A DNA stretch of 64,000 bases, taken from Thiohalospira halophila DSM 15071 (lineage in GTDB: Bacteria > Pseudomonadota > Gammaproteobacteria > Thiohalospirales > Thiohalospiraceae). The notes under the pieces are model-generated. The model ran no database searches, was not told the origin of the DNA, and worked only from the letters and a program-made list of their open reading frames with translations. The DNA lies in contig NZ_FOMJ01000003.1 in NCBI RefSeq assembly GCF_900112605.1, positions 62,001-126,000 of the forward strand. The letters are read 5' to 3'. Each line of letters begins with the position of its first letter. Position 1 is the first letter of the stretch. The translations under genes were made by a program, and so were the position numbers. Of this stretch, positions 7,660 through 17,340 are shown piece after piece.

Positions 7660-9021
7660 CTATTCCTGAAACCGGGCCGGGTCGAGGCCGTGGCGACTGA
7701 GCAGCCGGTAGAATTCGGTCCGGTTGCGCCCGGCCAGCTCCGCGGCGCGGCGCACCTGGCCGGCGGTGATGGTCAGCAGGCGCTCCAGGTAGTCCCGCTC
7801 GAAGGCGCGGCGCGCCTCCGCCAGCGTCGGCATGGGGGCGGCCGCGCTGTCCAGCGCCTCGCGCACCAGGGAATCGGGCACCAGCGGTGTGGTCGCCAGG
7901 GCCACCACCTGCTCCACTACGTTGTAGAGCTGGCGGACATTCCCCGGCCAGGGCGCCTCGCTCAGGGTCGCCAGGGCCTCGGGGGCGAAGCCGGTGAGTT
8001 CGCGGCCGTAGCGCGCCGCCAGCTCCTCCAGGAAGGTCTCCGCCAGCAGCGGGATGTCCTCCCGCCGCTCCGACAGGGGCGGCAGGGTCAGGGAGACGAC
8101 GTTGAGCCGGTAGAAGAGGTCCTCGCGGAAGTCCCCGGCGCCCACGGCCGCCTCCAGGTCGCGGTGGGTCGCGGCGATGATGCGCACGTCCACCGGGATG
8201 TCCTGGGTCCCGCCCACGGGCCGCACCCGCCGCTCCTGGAGAACCCGCAGGAGCTTGACCTGCAGCCCCGGCGGCATGTCGCCCACCTCGTCCAGGAAGA
8301 GCGTGCCGCCGTCGGCCTCCCGGAACAGGCCGGTATGGTCGCGCTCGGCCCCGGTGAAGGCGCCCTTGCGGTGGCCGAAGAGCTCCGACTCCAGCAGCCC
8401 CTCGGGCATCGCCGCCGTGTTCACGGCCACAAAGGGCCCCTGCGACCGCGGGCTGGCATCGTGGATGGCGCGCGCCAGCAGCTCCTTGCCGGTGCCGCTG
8501 GCGCCGCGGATGAAGACCCCCGCCTCGGTGGCTGCCACCTGGCCGGCACGATCCAGGACGGCCTGCATGGCGGGGCTGCGCGTCCGGATCCGGGAACACC
8601 ACTCCGCCGCCTCCGGTCGGCGCTCGCCGCCGAGGCTCAGGGCACGCTGGATCTCGGTCAGCAGTTCGTCGGCGTCGAAGGGTTTGCCCAGGAAGCCGAA
8701 GACCCCCTCCCGGGTGGCCTCCACCGCCTCGGGGATGGAGCCGTGGGCGGTGAGGATGAGCACCGGCAGGCCGGGGTGGCGCTCCCGCAGGAGGCGGAAG
8801 AGCGCCATGCCGTCCATGCCCTCCATGCGCAGGTCGGTAATCACCAACTCCGGCCGTGCCTCGGCCATGGCCTCCAGGGCGCCCTCACCGCTGGTGGCGG
8901 TGGCCACCTCGTAGCCGTTGGCCTCCAGGCGCAGGGTGAGCAGGCGGAGCAGACTGGTGTCATCGTCCACCAGCAGCAGGCGCGGGGCGGCCACCTCGGC
9001 GGTCGCGGGGCTACTGCTCAT
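7660..9021 (-). CDS. glrR: Sigma-54-dependent response regulator GlrR (QseF)
   Basis: NtrC-type activator of 453 residues. It has a receiver domain (about 14-125, phospho-acceptor D63 in LVITDLRM), an AAA+ domain (about 145-375) with Walker A GASGTGKE and the sigma-54-contact loop GAFTGA at 220-225, and a C-terminal Fis-type HTH (about 410-453, QVRRAAELAGRNRTEFYRLL). The ATG at 9021 overlaps the lipoprotein gene by 11 bp; an in-frame ATG at 9126 would add 35 non-homologous residues. The gene order kinase-lipoprotein-regulator is that of glrK-yfhG-glrR. Its likely target promoter follows immediately at 7472-7487. glnB, the usual downstream neighbour in enterobacteria, is absent. Confidence 0.93.
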   Translation of the reverse strand: MSSSPATAEVAAPRLLLVDDDTSLLRLLTLRLEANGYEVATATSGEGALEAMAEARPELVITDLRMEGMDGMALFRLLRERHPGLPVLILTAHGSIPEAVEATREGVFGFLGKPFDADELLTEIQRALSLGGERRPEAAEWCSRIRTRSPAMQAVLDRAGQVAATEAGVFIRGASGTGKELLARAIHDASPRSQGPFVAVNTAAMPEGLLESELFGHRKGAFTGAERDHTGLFREADGGTLFLDEVGDMPPGLQVKLLRVLQERRVRPVGGTQDIPVDVRIIAATHRDLEAAVGAGDFREDLFYRLNVVSLTLPPLSERREDIPLLAETFLEELAARYGRELTGFAPEALATLSEAPWPGNVRQLYNVVEQVVALATTPLVPDSLVREALDSAAAPMPTLAEARRAFERDYLERLLTITAGQVRRAAELAGRNRTEFYRLLSRHGLDPARFQE

Positions 9022-9496
9022 CCCCGCGCCCCCGGTCCATGAGACGCCGTTCCAGCTCCTTGAGCGCCTCCAGGTCCTTCTGGCTGGCGGCCAGCTCCCC
9101 CTCCAGCATGCGGATCTCGGCGGCATCCCGGCTGGCGCGGCGCAGCTGGGTGTCGATCACGGCCACGAGGTCCCCCGCATCCGCCGGTGGCGCGGCCCGG
9201 CAGGGCTCGAAATCGCTCACCACCGTGGCCGGCTCGGGGGGCTCCACCGCCGGGTGGGTCCGCAGCATGGCCTGGTGGAGGCGGTCGCGATCGCAGGCCC
9301 CCTCCGCCGGCTCCAGCCGACGCAGGCGCTCCTCGGCCAGGCCGGGGGAGAGCGCCAGGAGGTCACGATAATCGGTCAGCAGTGCCGACTGCTCCAGGCC
9401 GGCCCCCGCGCCCCGGGGCAGGCCGGCGCAGCCCGCCAGCAGCAGGGCGGCCAGCGACAGGGCGACAGACAGGTGGTTCACGATGGTTCGGGACAT
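9011..9496 (-). CDS. Outer-membrane lipoprotein, QseG/YfhG position
   Basis: Small lipoprotein (161 aa) between the kinase and regulator genes, overlapping both (19 bp with glrK, 11 bp with glrR). A lipoprotein signal ends in LLLAGC with Cys23. The remainder has an Asp/Glu/Arg-rich helical part and a C-terminal coiled coil (about 125-160). In enterobacteria the gene in this position, qseG/yfhG, encodes an outer-membrane lipoprotein that controls activity of the GlrK/QseE sensor. Sequence similarity is not obvious by eye, so the QseG assignment rests on position and type of protein. Confidence 0.75.
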   Translation of the reverse strand: MSRTIVNHLSVALSLAALLLAGCAGLPRGAGAGLEQSALLTDYRDLLALSPGLAEERLRRLEPAEGACDRDRLHQAMLRTHPAVEPPEPATVVSDFEPCRAAPPADAGDLVAVIDTQLRRASRDAAEIRMLEGELAASQKDLEALKELERRLMDRGRGDEQ

Positions 9497-10884
9497 GGCG
9501 GCAGGCCCTCCGGCTTGCGTGGCAGAGTCAGGCGGAAGTGGCTTCCCCGCTCCCTTCCCGGGACCAGCTCCAGCTCCCCGCCCAGGGAACGGGCCGACTC
9601 GCGGGCGATGGCCAGCCCCAGGCCGGATCCCCCCTGGGGCGGCGGGGTATCCCCGCGGAAGAAGGCGTCGAAGATACGCTCCCCCTCCGCCGGCGGAACG
9701 CCGGGCCCGGTATCCATCACCTCCAGCACGGCCGTATCGGCTCCGCGCCGGAGGGTGACCCGGACCTCGCCGCCCCGGGGCGTGAATTTCAGGGCATTGG
9801 AGAGGAGGTTGTCCACTATAGTCCGCAGGGTGCCGGCCTCCCCGGCCACCCGGGCCGGGGTCAGATCGGTGGTCAGCTCGATCTCCCGGGCCCGGCGCAC
9901 CGGCTCGCTGGCGGCGATGACCTCGGCGACCACGCTCTCCAGCCCCGTCTCCGCCGTCGGTGGCGGCTCCTCGTCATCCCGGAGCCGATTGAAGCGTAGC
10001 AGATTCTCGATGAGGTCCTGGAGGCGCTCGGCATTGTCGCGGATGATGCCGGCGATCTCCGCCTGTTCCCGGGTCATGGCGCCGGCGGTTCCGTCGTGGA
10101 GCAGCCCCGCCCCCTCCCGGATCCCGGCCAGGGGGGTCTTGAGTTCGTGGGAGACGTGGCGGAGGAAGCGCGCCTTCTGGGCATCCGCCGCCGCCAGGCG
10201 GTGACGCAGCCACTCCAGCCGCTCGCCCAGCTCCTCCAGGTCCGCCGGACCGTGGATGGTCACCGCCTCCGGGTGCCCCTCCCCCAGCTGACGGATGGCA
10301 CGATCCAGCTGGGAGATGGGCCGGTTCACCCGGTGGACCAGCAGCACCGCCACCAGCAGGGTCAGGGCGAGGACCGCCACCACGGCGATGAGGGCCACCT
10401 CGCGGCTGGAGCGGGCCTCCGCCTGCAGGGCCGCCGCCCGGTCGTCGATGCGTTCGCGCTCCTCCCGGCCGGCCGCCTGCACCGACTGCCGCAGCGCCTG
10501 GAAGTCGGAGGCCACCGCCGCCGGCCGGGGCCTCCCCTCGCTCAGCCGCTGGTGGAGCTCCGCCTCCCGGGCGCGCAGTTCGTCACCCTTCAGGCCGGTG
10601 GCCGCCTCCCGGAAGTCGGCCCGCGCCTCGTCGTAGGCGGCGAGCAGTTCCGGATCCTCGAGGATGGCGTACTGCCGCGCCAGCCGCTCCAGGCGGTTCA
10701 CGGCGGCGGTGAGCTCCCCGCCACGGTGGGTGGTCTCCACCGCCTCGGCCACCACCGTCCGGCTGGCGTCGGCGAAGTGGTCCACGCGGTCGGTGACCCA
10801 GGCCAGGGCCCCGGCCAGCGGCAGCACCACCAGGGCGAGGCCGTAGAGCATCAGGCGGAGGGTGGAGCGGGGTCGGCCTGCCAT
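9478..10884 (-). CDS. glrK: Sensor histidine kinase GlrK (QseE)
   Basis: Membrane sensor kinase of 468 residues: helix TM1 (about 12-30), a periplasmic helical domain (about 31-160), TM2 (about 162-184), HAMP (about 185-238), DHp with phospho-acceptor H246 in FLRHVSHELKTP, and a catalytic ATPase domain with N box NLLSNALKF, DTGPGV and GLGLAI. It phosphorylates GlrR. It starts 22 bp after ruvB with no visible promoter between, so it may be read from the ruv transcript. In enterobacteria the system responds to envelope state. Confidence 0.92.
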   Translation of the reverse strand: MAGRPRSTLRLMLYGLALVVLPLAGALAWVTDRVDHFADASRTVVAEAVETTHRGGELTAAVNRLERLARQYAILEDPELLAAYDEARADFREAATGLKGDELRAREAELHQRLSEGRPRPAAVASDFQALRQSVQAAGREERERIDDRAAALQAEARSSREVALIAVVAVLALTLLVAVLLVHRVNRPISQLDRAIRQLGEGHPEAVTIHGPADLEELGERLEWLRHRLAAADAQKARFLRHVSHELKTPLAGIREGAGLLHDGTAGAMTREQAEIAGIIRDNAERLQDLIENLLRFNRLRDDEEPPPTAETGLESVVAEVIAASEPVRRAREIELTTDLTPARVAGEAGTLRTIVDNLLSNALKFTPRGGEVRVTLRRGADTAVLEVMDTGPGVPPAEGERIFDAFFRGDTPPPQGGSGLGLAIARESARSLGGELELVPGRERGSHFRLTLPRKPEGLPPCPEPS

Positions 10885-10906
10885 GGCGTCCGTCTCCGTC
10901 GAGGTG

Positions 10907-11935
10907 TCAGCCGCCGCCGGGGACGGGATCCCCGGCCGGGGCAGCGTAGCCGAAGTGGCCCCAGGCGCGGCGCGTGGCCACCCGGCCTCGGGGGGTGCGC
11001 TGCATGAAGCCCTGCTGGATGAGGTAGGGCTCCACCACGTCCTCCAGGGTGTCGCGCTCCTCGCCCACGGCGGCGGCCAGGCTCTCGATCCCGGTGGGGC
11101 CGCCGTCGAAGCGCTCGATGAGGGCGGAGAGGAGCTTGCGGTCCATGACGTCGAAGCCCTCGCCGTCCACGTCCAGCAGGTCCAGGGCGCGACCGGCGAC
11201 CTCGGCCGTGATCACGCCGTCGGCGCGGACCTGGGCGTAGTCGCGCACCCGGCGCAGCAGGCGATTGGCGATGCGCGGCGTCCCCCGGGAGCGGCGGGCG
11301 ATCTCGGTGGCGCCCTCGACCACCGTGGCCACATCGAGGATCCCGGCGGCGCGCTGGACGATGGCGGTGAGATCCTCCACCCCGTAGAACTCCAGCCGCT
11401 GGACGATGCCGAAGCGGTCCCGCAGCGGCGAGGTGAGCAGGCCGGCGCGGGTGGTTGCCCCCACCAGGGTGAAGGGCGGCAGGTCGAGCTTGATGGAGCG
11501 CGCTGCCGGCCCCTCGCCGATCATGATGTCGATCTGGTAGTCCTCCATGGCGGGATAGAGGACCTCCTCCACCACCGAGGAGAGCCGATGGATCTCGTCG
11601 ATGAAGAGGACGTCGCCGGATTCGAGATTGGTGAGCAGTGCGGCCAGGTCGCCGGGCTTGTCCAGCACCGGGCCGGAGGTCTGGCGCAGGTTCACCCCCA
11701 TCTCGTGGGCGATGATGTGGGCCAGGGTGGTCTTGCCCAGCCCCGGCGGGCCGAAGAGCAGGGTATGGTCCAGCGGCTCGCCGCGACCGCGGGCGGCAGG
11801 GATGAAGATCCCCATCTGGTCGCGGACCGCCGGCTGGCCGGTGTAGTCGGCCAGGGTGTCGGGACGGATGGCGCGCTCCGCCGCCTCCTCGTCGGGAGTG
11901 GCGGCGCCGCTGATGAGACGGTCGGACTCGATCAC
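10907..11935 (-). CDS. ruvB: Holliday junction branch migration ATPase RuvB
   Basis: AAA+ motor that drives branch migration with RuvA. It has 342 residues, the family length. Walker A is [13 protein letters not shown], Walker B is [11 protein letters not shown], and the C-terminal winged helix ends with [16 protein letters not shown]. It begins 4 bp after ruvA and stands last in ruvCAB. Confidence 0.97.
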   Translation of the reverse strand: MIESDRLISGAATPDEEAAERAIRPDTLADYTGQPAVRDQMGIFIPAARGRGEPLDHTLLFGPPGLGKTTLAHIIAHEMGVNLRQTSGPVLDKPGDLAALLTNLESGDVLFIDEIHRLSSVVEEVLYPAMEDYQIDIMIGEGPAARSIKLDLPPFTLVGATTRAGLLTSPLRDRFGIVQRLEFYGVEDLTAIVQRAAGILDVATVVEGATEIARRSRGTPRIANRLLRRVRDYAQVRADGVITAEVAGRALDLLDVDGEGFDVMDRKLLSALIERFDGGPTGIESLAAAVGEERDTLEDVVEPYLIQQGFMQRTPRGRVATRRAWGHFGYAAPAGDPVPGGG

Positions 11936-11939
11936 GGCG

Positions 11940-12563
11940 CTATCCCTTCAGGGCGCCCTTGAGGGCGGCACGGATGAGGGTCTCGCTGGGGCTCTCGCCA
12001 TCGTCCACGGCGGTCACCAGCCGGCTCGCCTCCGGCGGCTTGTAGCCCAGCGTGATGAGGGCGCTCACCGCCTCGCCGTGGGCATCGTTCCCGGCGGCGG
12101 CCGACTGCGTCTCGGCGGCGGCTCCGGCCATCTCCGCCGGCAGCTCGGTGGCGCCGGCCTCGGTCTCCAGGCGGTCGCGCAGCTCGATGAGCAGCCGCTC
12201 GGCGGTCTTGCGGCCGATCCCGGGCAACCGTGTCAGGGCGGCGGTGTCCTGCTCGCGGACGCAGCGGGCGAACTCCTCCAGGCTCATGCCGGAGAGGATG
12301 GCCAGGGCGAGCTTGGCGCCGACGCCATTGACCTTCAGCAGCGCACGGAAGAGCTGGCGCTCCCCCTCCCGGGCGAAGCCGTAGAGCAGGTGGGCGTCGT
12401 CGCGGACCTGGAGGTGGGTGTGCAGAACCACGGCCCCACCCTCTTCCGGCAGGTCGTAGATGGTACTCATGGGCGCCTCGACCTCGTAGCCCACCCCGCC
12501 CACGTCCACCAGCAGCCAGGGCGGCTGCTTGCGCAGGAGGGTCCCGGCCAGGCGCCCGATCAT
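11940..12563 (-). CDS. ruvA: Holliday junction branch migration protein RuvA
   Basis: Tetrameric junction-binding partner of RuvB (207 aa). It has an N-terminal OB fold ([10 protein letters not shown]...), central helix-hairpin-helix motifs ([19 protein letters not shown]) and a C-terminal domain III that contacts RuvB, joined by an Ala/Glu-rich flexible linker. The ATG at 12563 overlaps the ruvC stop by 4 bp. Confidence 0.97.
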   Translation of the reverse strand: MIGRLAGTLLRKQPPWLLVDVGGVGYEVEAPMSTIYDLPEEGGAVVLHTHLQVRDDAHLLYGFAREGERQLFRALLKVNGVGAKLALAILSGMSLEEFARCVREQDTAALTRLPGIGRKTAERLLIELRDRLETEAGATELPAEMAGAAAETQSAAAGNDAHGEAVSALITLGYKPPEASRLVTAVDDGESPSETLIRAALKGALKG

Positions 12564-13066
12564 CGGTTCGCCTCCGCCGCCGCGCGCAGCCGATCCCGGG
12601 TGGGGCCGCTGCGGGCGTGGCAGAGCGCCGCCGCCAGGGCATCGGCGGCATCCTCGGCGGGGGCGCGGGAGAGGCCGAGCAGGGCCCGGACCATGTGCTG
12701 GATCTGGCCCTTCTCCGCCTGGCCGCGACCGACCACTGCCTGCTTGATGGCCGTGGGTGCGTACTCGCTCACCGGCAGCCCCGCCGCTGCCGCGGCGCAG
12801 AGCGCGGCGCCCCGGGCCTGGCCGAGCTTCAGTGCGGAGCCGGCATTGTTGCGCATGAAGACGCCCTCCACGGCGACCACCTCGGGCTGGTGGGTGGCGA
12901 TGATCTCGGTAATGCCCTCGTGGATCCCGAGCAGGCGGCCCGGCAGGTCCCCCTCGCCCACCCGGATGACGCCGCTGTCCACGTAGACCCCCTCGAAGCC
13001 CTGGAGGTCGATGACGCCGTAGCCGGTACGGCGCGAGCCGGGGTCGATGCCGAGGATGCGGGTCAT
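12560..13066 (-). CDS. ruvC: Crossover junction endodeoxyribonuclease RuvC
   Basis: Holliday junction resolvase of 168 residues. The RNase H-like fold carries acidic catalytic residues: Asp7 in [15 protein letters not shown], Glu in VVAVEGVFM, and the C-terminal pair in [14 protein letters not shown]. It lies 37 bp after yebC, the common yebC-ruvC-ruvA-ruvB order. Confidence 0.97.
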   Translation of the reverse strand: MTRILGIDPGSRRTGYGVIDLQGFEGVYVDSGVIRVGEGDLPGRLLGIHEGITEIIATHQPEVVAVEGVFMRNNAGSALKLGQARGAALCAAAAAGLPVSEYAPTAIKQAVVGRGQAEKGQIQHMVRALLGLSRAPAEDAADALAAALCHARSGPTRDRLRAAAEANR

Positions 13067-13103
13067 CGCGGGTCCATGGCGGGCAGTGTCCTCGCGGTCG
13101 GGT

Positions 13104-13853
13104 TCAGGAAGAGGCCTGCGCCAGGGCTTCGTCGTCGAAGTCGGCGTTGGTGTAGACGTTCTGGACGTCGTCCAGGTCCTCCAGGGCGTCCACCAGCTTC
13201 AGCGCCTTCTCCGCCTCCTCGCCGGCCAGGGCCACGGTGGTGGCCGGCCGCTGGGTGACCTCGGCGTGCTCCGGCTCCAGCCCTTGCTCGGTCATGGTAT
13301 CGCGGACCGCGTAGAAGTCCTCCGGGGTGGTCAGGACCTCCTTGGAGCCGTCGTCATTGGTGATCACGTCCTCGGCGCCGGCCTCCAGGGCCGCCTCCAT
13401 GAGGGCATCCTCGTCGGCATCGGGGCCGTAGGTGAGCACCCCGTGCTGGCTAAAGAGGTACTCCACGGAGCCGTCGGTACCGAGGTTGCCGCCGTGCTTG
13501 TTGAAGGCGTGGCGGACCTCCGCGACGGTCCGGTTGCGGTTGTCGGTGAGGCAATCGGCCATGACGGCCACGCCGCCGGGGGCGTAGCCCTCGTACCGCA
13601 TGGTCTCATACTCGACGCCCTCCTCATCGCCCACGCCGCGCTTGATGGCGCGTTCGACGGTGTCCTTGGGCATGTTGTTGGAGAGCGCCTTGTCCACCGC
13701 CGCCCGCAGCCGCGGGTTGTCCTGGGTCTCACCGCCACCCAGTCGGGCGGCCACGGTGATCTCGCGGATGAGCTTGGTGAAGATCTTGCCCCGCTTGGCG
13801 TCCTGGGCCGCCTTGCGGTGCTTGATGTTCGCCCACTTGCTGTGTCCTGCCAT
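13104..13853 (-). CDS. yebC: YebC/PmpR family protein (TACO1-like)
   Basis: Highly conserved protein of 249 residues starting [14 protein letters not shown]. Family members have been described as transcription regulators (PmpR) and as factors relieving ribosome stalling; which applies here is unknown. All three domains appear present, including the conserved [14 protein letters not shown] segment. The ATG at 13853 is the conserved family start; an in-frame ATG at 13889 adds 12 atypical residues. Confidence 0.95.
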   Translation of the reverse strand: MAGHSKWANIKHRKAAQDAKRGKIFTKLIREITVAARLGGGETQDNPRLRAAVDKALSNNMPKDTVERAIKRGVGDEEGVEYETMRYEGYAPGGVAVMADCLTDNRNRTVAEVRHAFNKHGGNLGTDGSVEYLFSQHGVLTYGPDADEDALMEAALEAGAEDVITNDDGSKEVLTTPEDFYAVRDTMTEQGLEPEHAEVTQRPATTVALAGEEAEKALKLVDALEDLDDVQNVYTNADFDDEALAQASS

Positions 13854-13927
13854 GGTCGGTCTTCGCCGTCTCGGAATGGATGGGACCATTCTACAAAGAA
13901 GGCGGGGGCGAGGGCCATTTCTCGATG

Positions 13928-14629
13928 CTAACCGTATCGCGCCACCACCACGGCGACGTTGTCCGGCCCGCCGGCGGCGTTGGCGGCCGCCACCAGGGCG
14001 CGGGCCGCGGCGGGCGGGTCGGGATAGCGGGCCAGGATATCGGCGATGGCCGCCTCTTCCAGGGCACCGTGGAGGCCGTCGGTAGCCAGCAGCAGGGTGT
14101 CGCCGGGCTCCAGCGGCGCCCGGCCGGCATCGGGGGCAGCGCCGGGGGCCCCCAGGGCGCGGGTTAGCTGGTGGCGCAGGGGGGAGAGCCGCGCGGCCGC
14201 CGGCTCCAGCCGACCCGCGTCGATGGCCTCCGCGGCGGCATTGTGGTCGCGGGTCAGGGCGCGGAGTTCGCCCTCCCGGAAGAGATAGAGGCGGGAATCC
14301 CCGACATGGGCGTAGCTCACCGCCCCCGCCTCCACCCGGACGGCCACCAGGGTGGTGGCCATGCCGAGATGGGCGGGGTTGCGCCGCCCTTCGGCCAGGA
14401 CCGCGTCGTTGGCCTCCTCCGCCGCCTCCGCCGGGAAGCGGCCCGAACGCAACGCCCCCATGGCGGCCACCGCGGCGGTGGCGGAGGCGACCTCCCCGGC
14501 CGGCCCGCCGCCCACGCCGTCGGCGACCACCGCGCTGCCGCCGTCGGCGTCCCAGTCCAGGGCATCCTGGTTCACCGAACGGACGCGGCCGATGTCCATC
14601 TCGCCGGCGATGAGGAGTTGGTCAGACAT
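13928..14629 (-). CDS. PP2C-type serine/threonine protein phosphatase
   Basis: Stp/PrpC-type PP2C phosphatase of 233 residues, a metal-dependent enzyme that removes phosphate from Ser/Thr. All metal-ligand motifs are visible: VNQDALDWD near the N-terminus, [23 protein letters not shown], and [13 protein letters not shown] at the C-terminus. No membrane segment or signal. No Hanks-type kinase lies nearby, so its partner and substrates must be elsewhere. It follows the hydrolase gene by 45 bp on the same strand. Confidence 0.92.
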   Translation of the reverse strand: MSDQLLIAGEMDIGRVRSVNQDALDWDADGGSAVVADGVGGGPAGEVASATAAVAAMGALRSGRFPAEAAEEANDAVLAEGRRNPAHLGMATTLVAVRVEAGAVSYAHVGDSRLYLFREGELRALTRDHNAAAEAIDAGRLEPAAARLSPLRHQLTRALGAPGAAPDAGRAPLEPGDTLLLATDGLHGALEEAAIADILARYPDPPAAARALVAAANAAGGPDNVAVVVARYG

Positions 14630-14674
14630 GTCCCGGGGATAGCAGGCCGCCCCGCCCGGGGCAAGCCGAGGAGC

Positions 14675-15310
14675 TCAGGCGGGCTGCTCGCCGAAGGCGC
14701 CGGTGGCCAGGAAGGTGGCGGTGAGACGGGCGGCTTCCCGGTGGAACAACAGCCCCATGTGCGATGCGGTAACGGTGGCGTGGGGCACACCGGGCAGGCG
14801 GGTCTCGGCCACGGCGACGGTCCCGTCATGGGGCCGCTCCAGCGAACCGAAAAACTGCCCGACCCCGTGGGGGCGGGTGCCGGCAATGGTCCCCAGCTCC
14901 CGGTCGCCCGTCCACGGCGGGAGGTCGCCGTCCAGGCCGTCTTCCCAGGCCCGGCCCAGGAGCCAGCGGGTGGTCCGGCGGCCGGCCAGGGCGCAAGCGA
15001 CGCTGCTGCCCCGGTGGGGCGTCCCCAGTGTGACCACGCGCCCGGGGCGATCGATCCCGCGGTCGATCCCCCGATTCAGGGCATGGCGGATGACCAGCCC
15101 GCCCAGGCTGTGGCCCACCAGGTGGACCTCGCCTGCAGGGAGCCTGGTTACGAAACCAGCCAGCTCGGCCCCGTGCGCAGAGGCCGGCGCCCGGGTCGTG
15201 GGGTAGCGGAAGATCTCGGGGTGGTAGCCGGCCCGGCGCAGGCGCCGGGCCAGGAGCGCCATGTCCCGGCCCGGCATCCAGAGGCCGTGGACCAGGACCA
15301 CGGTGGCCAT
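14675..15310 (-). CDS. Alpha/beta-hydrolase, lipase-like
   Basis: Hydrolase of 211 residues. The oxyanion-hole motif VVLVHGLW is at the N-terminus, the nucleophile elbow is GHSLGG, TPHRGS follows it, and a late His in TASHMGLLFHRE is the likely catalytic base. This pattern resembles PGAP1-like lipases and palmitoyl-hydrolase relatives. There is no signal peptide, so it is probably cytoplasmic. The start lies one base from the aspS stop, so it is probably translated from the aspS message. The substrate cannot be told. Confidence 0.82.
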   Translation of the reverse strand: MATVVLVHGLWMPGRDMALLARRLRRAGYHPEIFRYPTTRAPASAHGAELAGFVTRLPAGEVHLVGHSLGGLVIRHALNRGIDRGIDRPGRVVTLGTPHRGSSVACALAGRRTTRWLLGRAWEDGLDGDLPPWTGDRELGTIAGTRPHGVGQFFGSLERPHDGTVAVAETRLPGVPHATVTASHMGLLFHREAARLTATFLATGAFGEQPA

Positions 15311-15311
15311 G

Positions 15312-17108
15312 TCAGCCCTCGCTGCTGCCCCCCGACGGCCGGCGCAGCCGGATCCCCAGCTCGCGGAGCTGGGCCTCGCCCACCTCGGAGGGGGCCCGGG
15401 TGAGGGGGCAGTTGGCGCTCTGGGTCTTGGGGAAGGCCATGACCTCGCGGATGGAGTGGGCGCCGGCCATGAGCATCACCAGCCGGTCCAGGCCGAAGGC
15501 GATACCGCCGTGGGGCGGTGCACCGTAGCGCAGGGCGTCCAGCAGGAAGCCGAACTTGTCCTCGGCCTCCTCGGCGCCGATCCCCAGGGCCTCCAGGACG
15601 CGGCGCTGGGTGGGCTCGTGGTGGATACGCAGGGAGCCGCCGCCCACTTCGGTGCCGTTGAGCACCAGGTCGTAGGCGCGGGAGAGGCACTCGCCGGGGG
15701 CGCTCTCCAGCCGCTCCACGTCCTCGTCCCGGGGGGCGGTGAAGGGGTGGTGGAGGGCGTACCAGCGGTTGTCCTCGTCGTTCCACTCGAACATGGGGAA
15801 GTCCACCACCCACAGCGGCCGCCAGCCCTCCTCGACCCGATCCAGGTCGTGGCCCAGGCGCACGCGCAGGGCGCCCAGGGCCTCGTTGACCACGTGGTGC
15901 TTGTCGGCGCCGAAGAAGACCAGGTCCCCGGCCTCGGCGGCCGTGCGCTGGAGGATGCCGTCCACTGCCGCGTCGCTGAGGAACTTGAGGATGGGCGACT
16001 GCAGCCCCTCGCGGCCGGCGGCCGGGTCGTTCACCTTGATATAGGCCAGCCCCCGGGCGCCGTAGATGCCGACGAAGTCGGTGTAGTCGTCGATGGCCTT
16101 GCGGGTGAGGCTGCCGCCGCCGGGCACGCGCAGGGCGGCGACGCGACCGTGGGGATCCGTGGCCGGGCCGGAGAAGACCTTGAAGTCGGCATCGGCCACC
16201 AGGTCGGCGACGTCCACCAGCTCCAGGTCGATGCGCAGGTCCGGCCGGTCCGAGCCGTAGCGGCGCACGGCCTCGGCGTAGGTCATGCGCGGGAAGGGCT
16301 CGGGCAGCGCCGTCTCCAGCACCTCGCCGAAGAGCCGCCGCACCATCCCCTCCATGAGGTCCATGATGGTGTCCTCGTCGACGAAGGAGGCCTCGATGTC
16401 CAGCTGGGTGAACTCCGGCTGGCGGTCGGCGCGCAGGTCCTCGTCACGGAAGCAGCGGGTGATCTGGTAGTAGCGGTCCATGCCGGCGACCATGAGCAGC
16501 TGCTTGAAGAGCTGCGGCGACTGCGGCAGGGCGAAGAACTGGTTGCGGTGGGTGCGGCTGGGCACCAGGTAGTCCCGCGCCCCCTCGGGGGTGGCCCGGG
16601 TGAGCATGGGGGTCTCCACGTCCAGGAAGCCGTGGTCGTCCAGGTAGTCGCGCAGCACCCGGGTGATCCGGGAGCGCAGCTTCATGCGCTCGGCCATGCC
16701 GCGCCGGCGCAGGTCGACGTAGCGGTGGCGCAGGCGCAGCTCCTCGCCCACCTCGTCGTCCTCCACGTCGAGCATGAAGGGAGGTGTCTCGGCGCGGTTG
16801 AGGATGGTCATGGACTCACCCACGACCTCCACCTCGCCGGTGGGAAGGTCGGGATTCTCGGTACCCTCGGGGCGGCGGCGGACCCGACCGCTCACCTCGA
16901 TGACGTACTCGCTGCGCAGCCCCTCGACGTCGGCGAAGACGGCCGGGGTCTCGTCGGGGTCGAAGACCACCTGCACGAAGCCCTCCCGATCCCGCAGGTC
17001 GACGAAGATGATCCCGCCGTGGTCCCGGCGGCGGTGGACCCAGCCGTAGAGCTGGACCGTGGAATCGATGTCGCTGGCACGGACCTCGCCGCAGTAGTGG
17101 CTACGCAT
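15312..17108 (-). CDS. aspS: Aspartyl-tRNA synthetase
   Basis: Class II aminoacyl-tRNA synthetase of 598 residues, the size of bacterial AspRS with the GAD insertion. An N-terminal OB anticodon-binding domain ([23 protein letters not shown]) is followed by catalytic motifs 2 (TQLDIEASF region) and 3 ([13 protein letters not shown]). Whether it is strictly specific for tRNA-Asp or also charges tRNA-Asn cannot be decided here. It is divergent from the diguanylate cyclase gene. Confidence 0.97.
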   Translation of the reverse strand: MRSHYCGEVRASDIDSTVQLYGWVHRRRDHGGIIFVDLRDREGFVQVVFDPDETPAVFADVEGLRSEYVIEVSGRVRRRPEGTENPDLPTGEVEVVGESMTILNRAETPPFMLDVEDDEVGEELRLRHRYVDLRRRGMAERMKLRSRITRVLRDYLDDHGFLDVETPMLTRATPEGARDYLVPSRTHRNQFFALPQSPQLFKQLLMVAGMDRYYQITRCFRDEDLRADRQPEFTQLDIEASFVDEDTIMDLMEGMVRRLFGEVLETALPEPFPRMTYAEAVRRYGSDRPDLRIDLELVDVADLVADADFKVFSGPATDPHGRVAALRVPGGGSLTRKAIDDYTDFVGIYGARGLAYIKVNDPAAGREGLQSPILKFLSDAAVDGILQRTAAEAGDLVFFGADKHHVVNEALGALRVRLGHDLDRVEEGWRPLWVVDFPMFEWNDEDNRWYALHHPFTAPRDEDVERLESAPGECLSRAYDLVLNGTEVGGGSLRIHHEPTQRRVLEALGIGAEEAEDKFGFLLDALRYGAPPHGGIAFGLDRLVMLMAGAHSIREVMAFPKTQSANCPLTRAPSEVGEAQLRELGIRLRRPSGGSSEG

Positions 17109-17262
17109 GTTCTGTCCCGGGCTTGCTTGGTCGTTGACGGATCGGTCACGGGGGCCGATGGAAAGCCGGCCATGTTACGGTTGGCGGGGGTCGCAAGCAA
17201 CTCGGATCCGAACCGACGGGCCTCGCGCCGGCCGATACTCCCCTCTCGATGCCAGAGCCCCC

Positions 17263-17298
17263 GATACCAACCTCGATACCGGCCTCGGTACCGGGATG
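17263..17298. repeat. three imperfect 12-bp tandem repeats upstream of the cyclase gene
   Basis: GATACCAACCTC, GATACCGGCCTC and GGTACCGGGATG follow one another without gaps. They lie in the aspS/cyclase divergent region and could be an operator or, if translation starts upstream, a short coding repeat. Confidence 0.5.
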
Positions 17299-17340
17299 GT
17301 AGAATGGCGGCAGACACTGGACGGGATTCCACAGGCCGCC

